A DNA stretch of 64,000 nt from Allobosea sp. BK604 (GCF_004341515.1 NZ_SLZF01000001.1:558001-622000), one strand, 5' to 3'. Shown: positions 26,281 to 35,598, counted from the stretch's first letter. Translations and numbers: made by a program. The notes: a model not told the origin generated them from the letters alone.

Positions 26281-26785
26281 GGCCGCGCTCGCTCTCGGCG
26301 GCAATCTCGACGATCCCATCGAGGCCTTCGCGACGGCCCTTGCCAGCCTGAAGCGCCATCCCGAAAACATCCTGCTGCGGCAGTCCTCGGTCTACCGCAC
26401 CGCGCCCTGGGGCAAGCTCGACCAGCCCGATTTCCTCAACATGGCCGTGCTGATCGAAACGGCCCTGTCGCCAGGCGAGCTGCTCGAACTCTGCCTGGAA
26501 ATCGAGCGCGAGCGCGGCCGCGAGCGTCTCGTGCGCTGGGGCCCGCGCACGCTCGACATCGACATCCTGACCTATGGCGAGGAGGCGATCGACCGGCCGG
26601 GCCTGCAGATCCCGCATCCGCGCATCGCCGAGCGCGCCTTCGTGCTGACCCCGCTCAACGAGATCGCGCCGCATCTGATGATCGGCGAGAAGAGCGTCGC
26701 TGAACTGCACGCAGCACTGGCTGACGACAGCGTCCGCCTCGACGACGAGGCGACGACACGGCTGGGGGCGCTGCTGGAGGAGTGA
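26270..26785 (+). CDS. folK: HPPK: 6-hydroxymethyl-dihydropterin pyrophosphokinase, 171 aa
   Basis: This transfers pyrophosphate from ATP to 6-hydroxymethyl-7,8-dihydropterin, supplying FolP. Signatures are ALALGGNLDDP, SSVYRTAPWGKLDQPDFLNMAV, and the metal site RWGPRTLDIDILTYG followed by IPHPRIAERAFVL. The GTG start at 26270 overlaps the folB end. The gene converges with fabI, and the stop codons are separated by only one base. Confidence 0.96.
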   Translation: MKIEAALALGGNLDDPIEAFATALASLKRHPENILLRQSSVYRTAPWGKLDQPDFLNMAVLIETALSPGELLELCLEIERERGRERLVRWGPRTLDIDILTYGEEAIDRPGLQIPHPRIAERAFVLTPLNEIAPHLMIGEKSVAELHAALADDSVRLDDEATTRLGALLEE

Positions 26786-26786
26786 G

Positions 26787-27626
26787 CTACTCGCCCTTGT
26801 CGAGCGTAATGTCCGGCGCGTCCGGCACCTTCATGCCGACGACATGGTAGCCGGCATCGACATGCAGGATTTCGCCGGTGATGCCGCGCGACATGTCGGA
26901 GACCAGGAAGACCGCGGTTTCGCCGACCTCCTCGATCGTCACGGTGCGGCGCAGCGGCGAATTGTACTCGTTCCAGCGCAGGATGTAGCGGAAATCGCCA
27001 ATGCCGGATGCCGCCAGCGTCTTGATCGGGCCGGCCGAGATCGCGTTGACGCGGATCTTAGAGGGGCCGAGATCGGCGGCGAGATAGTGCACGCTCGCCT
27101 CCAGCGCCGCCTTGGCGACACCCATGACGTTGTAATGCGGCATCCATTTCTCGGCGCCGTAATAACTCAGCGTCAGCAGCGAGCCACCGTCCGTCATCAG
27201 CTTCTCGGCGCGCTGGGTGATGGCGGTGAAGGAATAGCAGGAGATCAGCAGCGACTTCGAGAAATTCGCCTCGCTGGTCTCGACATAGCGCCCGGTCAAT
27301 TCGTCCTTGTCGGAGAAGGCGATGCAGTGGACGACGAAATCGAGCTTGCCCCAGAGCTTCTCGACCTCGGCGAAGACGGCATCGATCGAAGCGCCATCGG
27401 TGACGTCGCAATGGCCGACGACATGGCCGCCGAGCTGCTGCGCCAGCGGCTCGACCCGCTTCTTCAGCGCATCGCCCTGATAGGTGAAAGCGAGTTCGGC
27501 GCCGGCATCGGCAGCCGCCTTGGCGATGCCCCAGGCGATCGAGCGGTTATTGGCCACGCCCATGATGAGACCGCGCTTGCCCTTGAGGACATGGGCGACC
27601 GAGGAGGCAGCGCTGGATTCGGGCAT
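26787..27626 (-). CDS. fabI: Enoyl-[acyl-carrier-protein] reductase (NADH), 279 aa
   Basis: This reduces trans-2-enoyl-ACP in the fatty-acid elongation cycle. It is an SDR-fold enzyme with the FabI-specific nucleotide site GLIMGVANNRSIAWGIAKA, the catalytic Tyr-x6-Lys in YNVMGVAKAALE with the preceding SYYGAEKWMP, and the ISAGPIKTLAASGI loop. The start is at ATG 27626; an upstream extension in the open frame lacks family similarity. It appears monocistronic. Confidence 0.96.
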   Translation of the reverse strand: MPESSAASSVAHVLKGKRGLIMGVANNRSIAWGIAKAAADAGAELAFTYQGDALKKRVEPLAQQLGGHVVGHCDVTDGASIDAVFAEVEKLWGKLDFVVHCIAFSDKDELTGRYVETSEANFSKSLLISCYSFTAITQRAEKLMTDGGSLLTLSYYGAEKWMPHYNVMGVAKAALEASVHYLAADLGPSKIRVNAISAGPIKTLAASGIGDFRYILRWNEYNSPLRRTVTIEEVGETAVFLVSDMSRGITGEILHVDAGYHVVGMKVPDAPDITLDKGE

Positions 27627-27744
27627 CTGAGACCTGCGAATTGGACGGAGCGGGAGGTCTCTTAGATCAAGATGCCGGAATGTGGGAAGCGGTTTTAGGA
27701 CAGGGCGGGCCTTCACTGGTGGGTAAATGCCCGCTCGCCCCCGT

Positions 27745-28665
27745 TCAGCCGGCGCGCGCTTTCATCAGCGCTGTCAGCTCAGCGTCGCTCTCCGGCATCT
27801 CGATATCGATGCTGACGAAGAGGTCGCCGACCGCGCCTTTCTCGCCCTTCAGCCCCTTGCCGCGCAGGCGGAACTGCTTGGCGGAGCCGGTCAGTGGCGG
27901 GATCTTCATCTCGACCGCGCCGGTCAGCGTCGGCACATGGATCGGCCCGCCCAGCACGGCCTTGCCGAGCGGCACTGCAACGCGTGTGCGCAGGTCATTA
28001 CCTTCGATCGTGAAGCGCGGATCGGGCTTGACCTTGATCGTCATCATCACGTCGCCGCTCTCGCCGGAGAACGGATCGGGCTGGCCGAGGCCGCGCAGGC
28101 GCATGACCTTGCCATCGCTGACACCCTCGGGAATCGTGACCTCGACCTCGCGCCCGCCGGGCAGACGCACACGCCGGGTCGCGCCGGACGCGGCCTCGGC
28201 CAGCGTGACCTCGAGCGTGAAGCTCTGGTCGGCCGGCTTCTGCGGCTCGGGCCGTGCCCTGCCCTGCCGACGCACGGCATCGCCGAAGAGCGAGCCGAAA
28301 ATGTCGGAAGGGTCGAAACCGCCATCCGCGCCGCCGCCAGCGCCACCGCGCCCGCCGAAGCCCTGGCCGAAATGATACTCGAAACCGCCCTGACGATTGC
28401 CGCCGCGCCCGGCGCCCATGCCCTCGAAGCCCTGGAACTTGGGCTTGCCTTCGGCATCGATTTCGCCGCGGTCGAACTGCTTGCGCTTGGTCTCGTCGCC
28501 CAGGATCTCATAGGCGCCGTTGAGCTCGGCGAAGCGGTCCTGCGCCTTCGGGTCGTCCTGGTTGCGGTCGGGATGCAGGTCCTTGGCGCGCTTGCGGAAG
28601 GCCTTCTTGATCTCGGCCTCGCTCGCCCCACGGGCGACGCCCAGGACCTGATACGGATCACGCAT
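27745..28665 (-). CDS. CbpA-type DnaJ-domain co-chaperone, 306 aa
   Basis: The J domain occupies residues 1-68 with the HPD triad at 31-33, so it should stimulate DnaK ATPase. A glycine-rich linker ([15 protein letters not shown]) follows, then the two-part DnaJ C-terminal substrate-binding domain (about 130-300). The zinc-finger cysteine repeats of true DnaJ are absent, which makes it a type II CbpA-like protein. The start at 28665 gives [10 protein letters not shown]. It is single, upstream of fabI on the same strand with a 118-bp gap. Confidence 0.92.
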   Translation of the reverse strand: MRDPYQVLGVARGASEAEIKKAFRKRAKDLHPDRNQDDPKAQDRFAELNGAYEILGDETKRKQFDRGEIDAEGKPKFQGFEGMGAGRGGNRQGGFEYHFGQGFGGRGGAGGGADGGFDPSDIFGSLFGDAVRRQGRARPEPQKPADQSFTLEVTLAEAASGATRRVRLPGGREVEVTIPEGVSDGKVMRLRGLGQPDPFSGESGDVMMTIKVKPDPRFTIEGNDLRTRVAVPLGKAVLGGPIHVPTLTGAVEMKIPPLTGSAKQFRLRGKGLKGEKGAVGDLFVSIDIEMPESDAELTALMKARAG

Positions 28666-28929
28666 GCAATGAACCCCAATCATACAAATGGATTGCCGCC
28701 CCATCGCCGTTCTGGCGCAAGGCGGCTGCGCCCGCTATGTGGGGATGGTGTGGCTGGAAGGCAACATCCTATTGAACGTGTCTTCGCCTGAGATCGTTCG
28801 GGACTTCGCCGGGGTGAGTCGGCTGGCGTGATCGTAGAGAACCAGAGCGGAGCGGACTACCGTCCGTGAGCACCGGAAGCGCAGAGGATCACGTCAGGCG
28901 GCCGCCCCGGTTAGAGGTATCGACCGGTC

Positions 28930-29394
28930 TCAGCTGGTGCCCTTCCAGGGCTGGGTTTCCTTCACGACCCATTCACCACCCGAAGGCCGGCAGGCTGTGC
29001 CCTGCACCTTGCCGGGGCTCTTCTGGGTCTGGACCGCGGCGATGAAGGCCCGGCAGACCTCGTCGGAGCGCAGGAAGGGCCCGCCCACCGGAGTGAAGCT
29101 GCCCTTGATCCCGCTTTGCGGATTGTCCCAGCTCACCGGCGCGCCATTGCCCTGCGGGTCGAGCGCCACCGCCATGGCGCCATCGGCCCGGCGCATGTCC
29201 TCCGGTCCCAGCTCCGAGGCGAAAGCCATCAGCGCGCCCGATTGGGCAGCGCCGCGCGCCGGCAGGGTCGAGGAGGTCGTCATCGCCACCTCGTCATCGC
29301 CCTTGCTCGACAGGCCGATGATCGGGAAGGAGACCGAGCAGCCCGCGCTCGCGACCGCAAGCAGCAGGGTCATCGCGACACAAACCGGGCGCAT
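28930..29394 (-). CDS. RT0821/Lpp0805-type surface lipoprotein, 154 aa
   Basis: A lipobox (VASAGC, Cys at about residue 19) follows a hydrophobic signal. The mature part ends with the pattern [24 protein letters not shown] and [15 protein letters not shown], which I recognise as the RT0821/Lpp0805 (17-kDa-antigen-like) surface protein family, here without a long glycine-zipper region. The start at ATG 29394 places the signal peptide at the N-terminus. It is divergent from pdxH. Its role in the envelope is unknown. Confidence 0.8.
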   Translation of the reverse strand: MRPVCVAMTLLLAVASAGCSVSFPIIGLSSKGDDEVAMTTSSTLPARGAAQSGALMAFASELGPEDMRRADGAMAVALDPQGNGAPVSWDNPQSGIKGSFTPVGGPFLRSDEVCRAFIAAVQTQKSPGKVQGTACRPSGGEWVVKETQPWKGTS

Positions 29395-29516
29395 TCCCGT
29401 CGCGCGCCGATGAGGGCTTTGGATCGCCCCCGCGCCTGACCTATATAAGCTTGCTGTCAAACCCACCGAATGCGCTCGCCCCGACGCATGCACAGAACTC
29501 ACCGAGGATTAGGCAC

Positions 29517-30131
29517 GTGGAACGGTTAACACCCGGTGACTTTACCGAGGCGGACGAGCCTTTCGTCCTGTTCGAAACCTGGCTCGCAGAGGCTGGCCGC
29601 TCGGAACCGAACGACCCGAACGGCATGGCGCTCTCGACCGTCGATGCCGATGGCCTGCCCAATGTCCGGATGGTCCTGCTGAAGGGTCATGACCGCGACG
29701 GCTTCGTCTTCTACACCAACACCCAGAGCCAGAAGGGCGAGGAACTGCTTGGCCAGGGCAAGGCGGCCGCCCTGTTCCACTGGAAGAGCCTGCGCCGGCA
29801 GGTCCGCATCCGCGGCCCAGTCTCACTGGTGAGTGAGGCGGAGGCCGACGCCTATTTCCAGACACGCGCCCGCGACAGCCGCATCGGCGCCTGGGCCTCG
29901 CAGCAATCGCGCCCGCTGGAAAGCCGCTTCGCACTGGAAAAGTCGGTCGCGGCCCACGCGCTGAAATTCGGCATCGGCGAGATCCCCCGGCCGCCGCACT
30001 GGACGGGCTTCCGCATCAGTCCGGTCTATATCGAATTCTGGCGCGACGGCGCCTTCCGCCTGCATGACCGTGTCGTCTTCCGCCGGCCCTCGGCGGCAGA
30101 ACCCTGGACGCGCACCCGCCTTTACCCTTGA
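29517..30131 (+). CDS. pdxH: Pyridoxamine/pyridoxine 5'-phosphate oxidase, 204 aa
   Basis: An FMN enzyme that makes pyridoxal 5'-phosphate. The typical blocks are [71 protein letters not shown] and the C-terminal [17 protein letters not shown]...RLYP. The GTG at 29517 with GAGGA upstream gives normal length; a TTG at 29451 is the only longer alternative. It is followed by an SDR gene after 16 bp. Confidence 0.96.
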   Translation: MERLTPGDFTEADEPFVLFETWLAEAGRSEPNDPNGMALSTVDADGLPNVRMVLLKGHDRDGFVFYTNTQSQKGEELLGQGKAAALFHWKSLRRQVRIRGPVSLVSEAEADAYFQTRARDSRIGAWASQQSRPLESRFALEKSVAAHALKFGIGEIPRPPHWTGFRISPVYIEFWRDGAFRLHDRVVFRRPSAAEPWTRTRLYP

Positions 30132-30147
30132 GGAGAGACCACCTCTC

Positions 30148-30924
30148 ATGGCCATGCCGAAATTCGACTTCCCCAAGACCGAGCCCGGCAAGCGCCCGGT
30201 CATGCTGCTGACCGGGGCGAGCCGCGGCATCGGCCATGCCACGGTGATGCAGTTCGCCATGGCGGGCTGGCGCATCCTCTCCTGCTCGCGCCAGGCCTTT
30301 TCGGAGAAATGCCCCTGGCCGTCCGGCGCCGACGACCATGTCCAGATCGATCTGGGCGATCCCGAGGACACGATGCGCGGTATCGCCGAGATCAAGAAGC
30401 GGCTGGCGGCCGAGGGCGGCAAGCTCAACGCGCTCGTCAACAATGCCGGCATCTCGCCGAAAGGGCCGACCGGCGCCCGCCTGGGTGCCGCCACCACCTC
30501 GTTCAACGACTGGCACAAGGTCTTCCAGGTCAATTTCTTCGCGCCGATCATGCTCGCGCGCGGCCTGCTCGACGAATTGACCGCGGCCAAGGGCACGATC
30601 GTCAACGTCACCTCGATCGCAGGATCGCGCGTGCACCCCTTCGCGGGCGCGGCCTACGCCACCTCGAAAGCGGCGCTCGCCAGCCTCACCCGCGAGATGG
30701 CCGCGGATTTCGGCCCGCTCGGCATCCGGGTGAATGCGATCTCGCCGGGTGAGATCGATACGGCCATCCTCTCGCCCGGCACCGAGAAGATCGTCGAGAA
30801 GCTGCCCTTGCACCGGCTCGGCAAGACCGAGGAAGTGGCGAAGGCGATCTATTTCCTTTGCACCGACGCCTCGAGCTATGTCACCGGCGCCGAACTCCAC
30901 ATCAATGGCGGGCAGCACGTGTGA
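30148..30924 (+). CDS. SDR-family oxidoreductase, 258 aa
   Basis: A classical short-chain dehydrogenase: cofactor loop TGASRGIGHA, NNAGISPKG, active-site serine in VTSIAGSRV and YATSK catalytic tyrosine-lysine. The ribosome site GAGGAG precedes the ATG at 30148. It lies in a tight chain pdxH-SDR-Nudix-TIGR02301, the last three genes overlapping by 4 nt each. The substrate is not deducible. Confidence 0.88.
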   Translation: MAMPKFDFPKTEPGKRPVMLLTGASRGIGHATVMQFAMAGWRILSCSRQAFSEKCPWPSGADDHVQIDLGDPEDTMRGIAEIKKRLAAEGGKLNALVNNAGISPKGPTGARLGAATTSFNDWHKVFQVNFFAPIMLARGLLDELTAAKGTIVNVTSIAGSRVHPFAGAAYATSKAALASLTREMAADFGPLGIRVNAISPGEIDTAILSPGTEKIVEKLPLHRLGKTEEVAKAIYFLCTDASSYVTGAELHINGGQHV

Positions 30925-31403
30925 GCGGCGACAGCGGCCAGGTCATCAAGTTCCCGAGCAGCGCCAAGGCGCCGGCGCGGCCCGTGCTCGCAGCCTCGAT
31001 CGCGGTCTTCCGCGAGGGCAAGGTCTTGCTCGCGACCCGGACCAAGCCTCCGGCTGACCAGCTCTGGTCGCTGCCGGGCGGCAAGGTCGAGGCCGGCGAG
31101 ACGCTCGAGCAGGCAGCCCTGCGCGAGCTCGATGAGGAGGTCGGGGTCCAGGCCCGCATCATTGGCTTCAACCGCCATGTCGAGATCTTCGGACGCGATT
31201 CGGCGGGCGCCGTGACGCATCATTTCGTCGTCGCCTCCTTCGTCGGCGAATGGCTCTCGGGCGAGCCGACCGTCGGGCCTGAGGCGGGCGCGGTGAAATG
31301 GGTCGATCCGCGGCGCCTCGGCGGCCTCGCAACGACGCGCGAGCTCGGCGATGTGCTGCGCCGCGCCCAGACGCTTTTCCATGATGCCGGGCACTCGCCA
31401 TGA
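30921..31403 (+). CDS. Nudix hydrolase, 160 aa
   Basis: The Nudix box is complete: GGKVEAGETLEQAALRELDEEVGV (about residues 55-78), coordinating the metal that cleaves nucleoside-diphosphate derivatives. The GTG start overlaps the SDR stop (GTGA), and the stop overlaps the next gene, so translation is probably coupled. It has MutT-like size, and the substrate could be ADP-ribose, NADH or an oxidised nucleotide. Confidence 0.88.
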   Translation: MSGDSGQVIKFPSSAKAPARPVLAASIAVFREGKVLLATRTKPPADQLWSLPGGKVEAGETLEQAALRELDEEVGVQARIIGFNRHVEIFGRDSAGAVTHHFVVASFVGEWLSGEPTVGPEAGAVKWVDPRRLGGLATTRELGDVLRRAQTLFHDAGHSP

Positions 31404-31849
31404 CCATGTCGGCGCGCCTGATTCGCGCCGCGCTGGCGGCCCTGGTGCTATCGGCTGCGCCGGTTGCGGAAAGTTATGCACAGGCGCAGCGCCCGGCGGC
31501 ACCGGCCCAGCAGCCGGCGCAACCGGCTCCGGAACCGGAGCCGCCGCCCCCGCCCTATGAGCCACAACTGCTCAAGCTCGCCGAGATCATGGGCTCGCTT
31601 GCCTATCTGAGGACGCTCTGCGCCGGCAAGGAAGCACAGGACTGGCGCGAGCGCATGACCGCCCTGGTCGAGGCCGAAGGACGCACGCCATTGCGGCGCG
31701 AGCGCCTGACAAGCGCCTATAATCGGGGTTTTCGCGCCTATTCGGTGACCCACCGCAGCTGCACCGATGTCAGCCAGGAGGCCTCGACTCGGCTCGCGGC
31801 GGAGGGGGAACGCCTGGCCCGGGTGCTGGCCGGCCGCTATGGAGGATGA
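31400..31849 (+). CDS. TIGR02301-family exported protein, 149 aa
   Basis: An alphaproteobacterial family of unknown function. A signal peptide (about residues 1-28, ending SYAQA) is followed by a Pro/Ala/Gln-rich spacer and a conserved domain with YEPQLLKLAEIMGSLAYLRTLC, WRERM, NRGFRAYS and RSCT. Paired cysteines could form a periplasmic disulfide. It overlaps the Nudix gene by 4 nt. A role in the cell envelope is only inferred. Confidence 0.8.
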   Translation: MTMSARLIRAALAALVLSAAPVAESYAQAQRPAAPAQQPAQPAPEPEPPPPPYEPQLLKLAEIMGSLAYLRTLCAGKEAQDWRERMTALVEAEGRTPLRRERLTSAYNRGFRAYSVTHRSCTDVSQEASTRLAAEGERLARVLAGRYGG

Positions 31850-32055
31850 CCGCTCTATGGCGGATAGGTCACATCTGGACGAAACTGTGTCTTTTTCAAA
31901 ACTCTCGCGGTCAAATTAACCTTTCTTAAACGCGATAGTGGCGCCGCACCGCCCTCCTGACGTATGACTTGATGGCTAGTCATCGCCGCTGGCGTACCGA
32001 ATCGGAACAACTCCGTGAGGCGCGTTGGCGATCATGCCGCCGGATTTGTGCCTTC

Positions 32056-32325
32056 ATGTCCATCCTCTCCGACGATCTGCCGCTCGACCCGTTGCTCGCC
32101 GACGACCGGAACGACGCTCGCCGCGTGGCCTATAGCTATGTCGAGGACGCCTTCACCGAAGCGCAGCAGGACGGGCTCGACAGCGATGCCCTGGCCCATG
32201 CCGCGCTCTTCGCCGCCTTCCGCACCCTCGTCGAGACCTATGGCGAGGAAGCGACGGCGGTCTTCTCCGAGGCCCTGCCCGAAAAGGTCCGCAGCGGCGC
32301 CTTCACCACGGGCACCCGCCACTAG
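32056..32325 (+). CDS. Small hypothetical protein, 89 aa
   Basis: An acidic, mostly helical ORF with strong third-position G+C bias, consistent with real coding. It begins MSILSDDLPLDPLLADD and has no recognised domain, signal or membrane segment. The ribosome site is weak. Its TAG stop is provided by the end of repeat B1. No function is proposed. Confidence 0.7.
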   Translation: MSILSDDLPLDPLLADDRNDARRVAYSYVEDAFTEAQQDGLDSDALAHAALFAAFRTLVETYGEEATAVFSEALPEKVRSGAFTTGTRH

Positions 32326-32424
32326 ATCTTCGGACCGGATATCGTATCCGGCCCGATGATCCAGCTTCTTGTTTGCGCACCGGCATTGCCGAAAAACGCA
32401 ATCCACTTTTCGGGCCGATGTGCT
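32323..32424 (-). repeat. Palindromic repeat family B, copy 1 (inverted)
   Basis: About 102 bp, in the opposite orientation to copies at 49874 and 53611. It carries the CGGACCGGATA...TATCCGG hairpin and the CACTTTTCGGGCCGATG end. The first bases, TAGATC, include the TAG stop codon of the 89-aa hypothetical gene. Confidence 0.85.
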
Positions 32425-32439
32425 GGGCGGGGGCTGATT

Positions 32440-33720
32440 CTACGGACGGCTCTCCTTCGCCGCAAGCCGCGCATCCTCGCGACGCTTCAGCAGCAATGCC
32501 CGCTCGCGCAGGTTCTTGGTCAGCGCTGCCGCGCGCTCGAACTCGACATGCGCCTCCTCGTTGCGGCCGAGCTTGACCAGCAGATCGCCGCGCACGCTCG
32601 GCAGCAGATGGTAGGTCCTGAGCGCCGGCTCCGCGGCCAGCGCATCGACCAGTAAGAGTCCGGCCTGCGGCCCCTCGGCCATGCCCACCGCCACCGCCCG
32701 GTTGAGCTCGACCACGGGCGAAGGCATCAGCGTCCCAAGAGCGCCGTAGAGCGCTGCAATCTGCCGCCAGTTGGTTTCTTCCGCCGTGCGCGCCCGCGCA
32801 TGGCAGGCGGCGAGCGCGGCCTGCAGCAGATAGGGCCCGGCCGGAACCTGCAGCGCCAGCGCCCGGTCGAGCGCCGCGAGCCCGCGCTGGATCAGCAAAC
32901 GGTCCCAGAGCCCGCGATTCTGGTCGAGCAGCAGGACCGGCTCGCCTGACGGCCCGACCCGCGCCTTGAAGCGCGAGGCCTGCAATTCCATCAGCGCGAT
33001 CAGGCCGTGGACCTCCGGTTCCTGCGGTGCGAGCTCCGCCAGGATGCGCCCGAGCCGCATCGCCTCCTCACAGAGCGCCGGGCGGACCCAGTCTTCGCCG
33101 GCGGTGGCGGCATAGCCTTCGTTGAAGATCAGGTAGACCACCTCGAGCACCGAGGCGAGGCGAGCGGCAAGTTCCTCGCCATGCGGCACCTCGAACGGCA
33201 CTTTCGCGTCGGCCAGCGCCTTCTTCGCCCTGACGATACGTTGCGCCATGGTCGGCTCGGGCACGAGGAAGGCGCGCGCGATCTCCTCGGTCGTCAGCCC
33301 GCCGAGCAGGCGCAGCGTCAGCGCCAGCCGCGCCTCGACCGAAAGGACGGGGTGGCAGGCGGTGAAGATCAGCCTGAGCAGGTCGTCGCCGACATCATCG
33401 TCGAGGGCCGCATCCAGATCCGGCACCGCCATGGCATCGGACTCCAGGTCCTGGCCGAGCTCCTCGTGCTTGCGCTGGATCAGCTTGTCGCGGCGGATGG
33501 CGTCGATGGCGCGGTTCTTGGCCGCCTGCATCAGCCAGGCGCCGGGGCTGCGCGGCACGCCGGTCTCCGGCCACTGCTTCAGCGCGGCCTCCAGCGCATC
33601 CTGCGCCAGCTCCTCGGCCCGGGCGACATCACGGGTGAATCGCGTCAGGCCCGCGATGAGCTTCGCGGACTCGATCCTGAAGACCGCCTCAACCGTGCGG
33701 TGTGCATCGCTTGCCGTCAT
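32440..33720 (-). CDS. ECF42-type RNA polymerase sigma factor, 426 aa
   Basis: Sigma region 2 (about residues 10-75: LIAGLTRFTRDVARAEELAQDALEAALKQW, PGAWLMQAAKNRAIDAIRR) and region 4 (about 110-165: LTLRLLGGLTTEEIARAFLV) are followed by the long C-terminal DUF6596/TPR-like extension that defines this ECF group. There is no anti-sigma gene nearby; in this group the extension itself is thought to control activity. The two DGPF/YciI-like genes directly upstream are its known genomic partners and likely targets. Confidence 0.92.
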   Translation of the reverse strand: MTASDAHRTVEAVFRIESAKLIAGLTRFTRDVARAEELAQDALEAALKQWPETGVPRSPGAWLMQAAKNRAIDAIRRDKLIQRKHEELGQDLESDAMAVPDLDAALDDDVGDDLLRLIFTACHPVLSVEARLALTLRLLGGLTTEEIARAFLVPEPTMAQRIVRAKKALADAKVPFEVPHGEELAARLASVLEVVYLIFNEGYAATAGEDWVRPALCEEAMRLGRILAELAPQEPEVHGLIALMELQASRFKARVGPSGEPVLLLDQNRGLWDRLLIQRGLAALDRALALQVPAGPYLLQAALAACHARARTAEETNWRQIAALYGALGTLMPSPVVELNRAVAVGMAEGPQAGLLLVDALAAEPALRTYHLLPSVRGDLLVKLGRNEEAHVEFERAAALTKNLRERALLLKRREDARLAAKESRP

Positions 33721-33807
33721 CGGCTGCGATACACACCATCAGCGGCCTTCTCTGGCAAGCCGGCCGGGCACTGCGCGAGGCAGCTTCAGCCGCCCCCGAA
33801 GGGTGTT

Positions 33808-34233
33808 TCAGGTCTTGTCGCCGATCTCGGTCTTGAGGCGATCCCAGGTGGCCACGACCTCGGTCGTCACGATCTCACCGAAATCGGCCAGCTCGTAGAG
33901 CGGGCGGATCTCGATCTCGGATGGGCCGGGCATCGGATTGGGGCAGCGCTTGACCCATTCGATCGCCTCGTCGAGCGACTTGCACTCCCAGAGCCAGAAG
34001 CCGGCGACCAGTTCCTTGGTCTCGACGAAGGGGCCATCGACGACAGCGCGCTTGGGGCCGTCGAACTGCACACGCGCCCCCTTGGAGCTCGGCTGCAGGC
34101 CGTCGCCGCCCTTCATGATGCCGGCTTTCACGAGTTCCTCGTTATACGCCATCATCGCTTCCAGCAGTTCCTGGGTCGGCGGCGCACCGGCCTCACTGTC
34201 GGTCGTCGCCTTGACCATCACCATGAAACGCAT
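33808..34233 (-). CDS. DGPF/YciI-like protein 1, 141 aa
   Basis: A ferredoxin-like alpha-beta fold protein of the YCII-related DGPF type, with VDGPFVETKELVAGFWLWECKSLDEAIEWVKRCP. It is a close paralogue of the next gene and probably arose by tandem duplication, though the C-termini differ (DFGEIVTTEVVATWDRL). DGPF proteins regularly accompany ECF42 sigma factors and their biochemical function is unknown. The start is at ATG 34233 (MRFMVMVK). Confidence 0.9.
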   Translation of the reverse strand: MRFMVMVKATTDSEAGAPPTQELLEAMMAYNEELVKAGIMKGGDGLQPSSKGARVQFDGPKRAVVDGPFVETKELVAGFWLWECKSLDEAIEWVKRCPNPMPGPSEIEIRPLYELADFGEIVTTEVVATWDRLKTEIGDKT

Positions 34234-34316
34234 CGGTCTTCTCCTTTGGGATAGGAGCGGCCAAGGCGGTGCCTCGCGCCGTCCGGATTGAGTGGAAGGT
34301 TGGAATGTCGCTCTGA

Positions 34317-34745
34317 TCAGCCGGCGTTCTTCTTGGCCTCGGCCCAGACGCGCTCTTCCTGCGCGCGCAGCTCGGGCGTGAACTCGGCGCCGAAATCCTC
34401 GGGCTCGAAGATCTGGCGGATCTCGATCTCGGACGGGCCGAGCATCGGGTTGGGGCAGCGCTTGACCCATTCGACCGCCTCTTCCATCGACTTGCACTGC
34501 CAGATCCAGAAGCCGGAGATCAGCTCCTTGGTCTCGGCGAAGGGCCCGTCGACGACGCCGCGCTTGTCGCCGTTGAACTGGACGCGCACGCCCTTCGAGC
34601 TCGGATGCAGCCCGTCGCCGGCCAGCATGATGCCGGCCTTCACCAGCTCCTCGTTATAGGCGCCCATCGCGGTGAGCAGCTCGATGCCCGGCATGATCCC
34701 GGCTTCGCTGTCCTTGGTTGCCTTGACGATGACCATGAAACGCAT
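34317..34745 (-). CDS. DGPF/YciI-like protein 2, 142 aa
   Basis: A tandem paralogue of the previous protein: same MRFMV(I/M)VKAT start, VDGPFAETKELISGFWIWQCKSMEEAVEWVKRCPNPM core, and divergent C-terminus ending in a charged helix (EERVWAEAKKNAG). It is the promoter-proximal gene of the small minus-strand cluster leading to the ECF42 sigma gene, after the DHFR-fold gene. The function is unknown; response to an oxidative or chemical stress is inferred from related clusters. Confidence 0.9.
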   Translation of the reverse strand: MRFMVIVKATKDSEAGIMPGIELLTAMGAYNEELVKAGIMLAGDGLHPSSKGVRVQFNGDKRGVVDGPFAETKELISGFWIWQCKSMEEAVEWVKRCPNPMLGPSEIEIRQIFEPEDFGAEFTPELRAQEERVWAEAKKNAG

Positions 34746-34849
34746 GTTTCTCTCCTTGGGTTGTCGACCGAAGGGCCACCTGTTGCCGCCCTCTATGGTG
34801 ACGTCGAACGGCGCGAAGCAAAATCGACAATGCTCATGAAATTTTTTCG

Positions 34850-35512
34850 TCAGCCTTCGGCCGTCATCCGCTCGCGGCGGGCAATCTCGGCCTCGCTCGG
34901 CTCGTCGAAGGCGAAGGAACCGGTCTTGAGCTCGCCCTCGCGGCGATAGCGGTTCATCACCACGCCGGTCGACGAGGCCTTGCTGTCGACGAGCTTCAGC
35001 GCGGCCGGGATCGCGCCCTCGCCGAACATGCGCTTGCCCTTGCCGAGGATCAGCGGGAAGACCATCACGTCGATCTCGTCGATCAGGTCGTCCTTCAGCA
35101 GGGTCTGGATCAGCACGCTGCTGCCCTGGATCAGGAGGTTCGGCCCGTCCTGCCGCTTCAGCTTGGCGACTTCGGCAGCCGGATCGCGCAGGGCGACCGA
35201 GTTCTGCCAGGTCAGCGGCGCGTTGGACGAGGTCGCGACATATTTCGTGACCTGGTTGAACACCTTGGCGATCGGATCCTCCGCGCCGGCATGAGGCCAG
35301 TGAGCCGCGAAGATCTCATAGGTCCGGCGGCCGAGCAGCAGATCGAAGGGCGTCTCGAAGGCCTTGCCCATCGCCTCGCCCATGACCTCGTCCCAGTAGT
35401 GGAAGGTCCAGCCGCCATGGCTGAAACCGCCGGCAACGTCCTCTTCCGGGCCGCCCGGCGCCTGCATCACGCCATCGAGGGACAGGAAGGTGGCGGCAAC
35501 GACTTTTCTCAT
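34850..35512 (-). CDS. Dihydrofolate-reductase-fold (RibD C-terminal-like) protein, 220 aa
   Basis: The fold signature is MRKVVAATFLSLDGVMQAPGG at the start, LLLGRRTYEIFAAHWP, and LLIQGSSVLIQTLLKDDLIDEIDVMVFPLILGKGKRMF in the second half, as in YyaP/YwjB-like reductases. It is not the housekeeping DHFR. It lies 104 bp upstream of the DGPF pair on the same strand and is commonly seen next to such genes, so it may share the ECF42 regulation. The substrate is unknown. Confidence 0.85.
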   Translation of the reverse strand: MRKVVAATFLSLDGVMQAPGGPEEDVAGGFSHGGWTFHYWDEVMGEAMGKAFETPFDLLLGRRTYEIFAAHWPHAGAEDPIAKVFNQVTKYVATSSNAPLTWQNSVALRDPAAEVAKLKRQDGPNLLIQGSSVLIQTLLKDDLIDEIDVMVFPLILGKGKRMFGEGAIPAALKLVDSKASSTGVVMNRYRREGELKTGSFAFDEPSEAEIARRERMTAEG

Positions 35513-35598
35513 CTCGATTCTCCGTTCGTGAGGACCGTCGCACGGGCTTGTGCATCGGGTCTCTGCCGTCACGACGAACGGGATCGACGGGAATCGAC

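Noticed and set aside
28666..28929. Possible tRNA or small RNA in the gap between the DnaJ-like and surface lipoprotein genes
   Set aside because: I could not fold a cloverleaf or find a terminator; nothing supports an RNA gene.
31916..31930. TTAACCTTTCTTAA as a CtrA site upstream of the 89-aa gene
   Set aside because: The spacing between TTAA half-sites is 6, not the 7 required by the CtrA consensus.
31994..32016. GGAAC...CGTT as an EcfG general-stress promoter
   Set aside because: Only 14 nt separate the elements, shorter than the usual 16-17.
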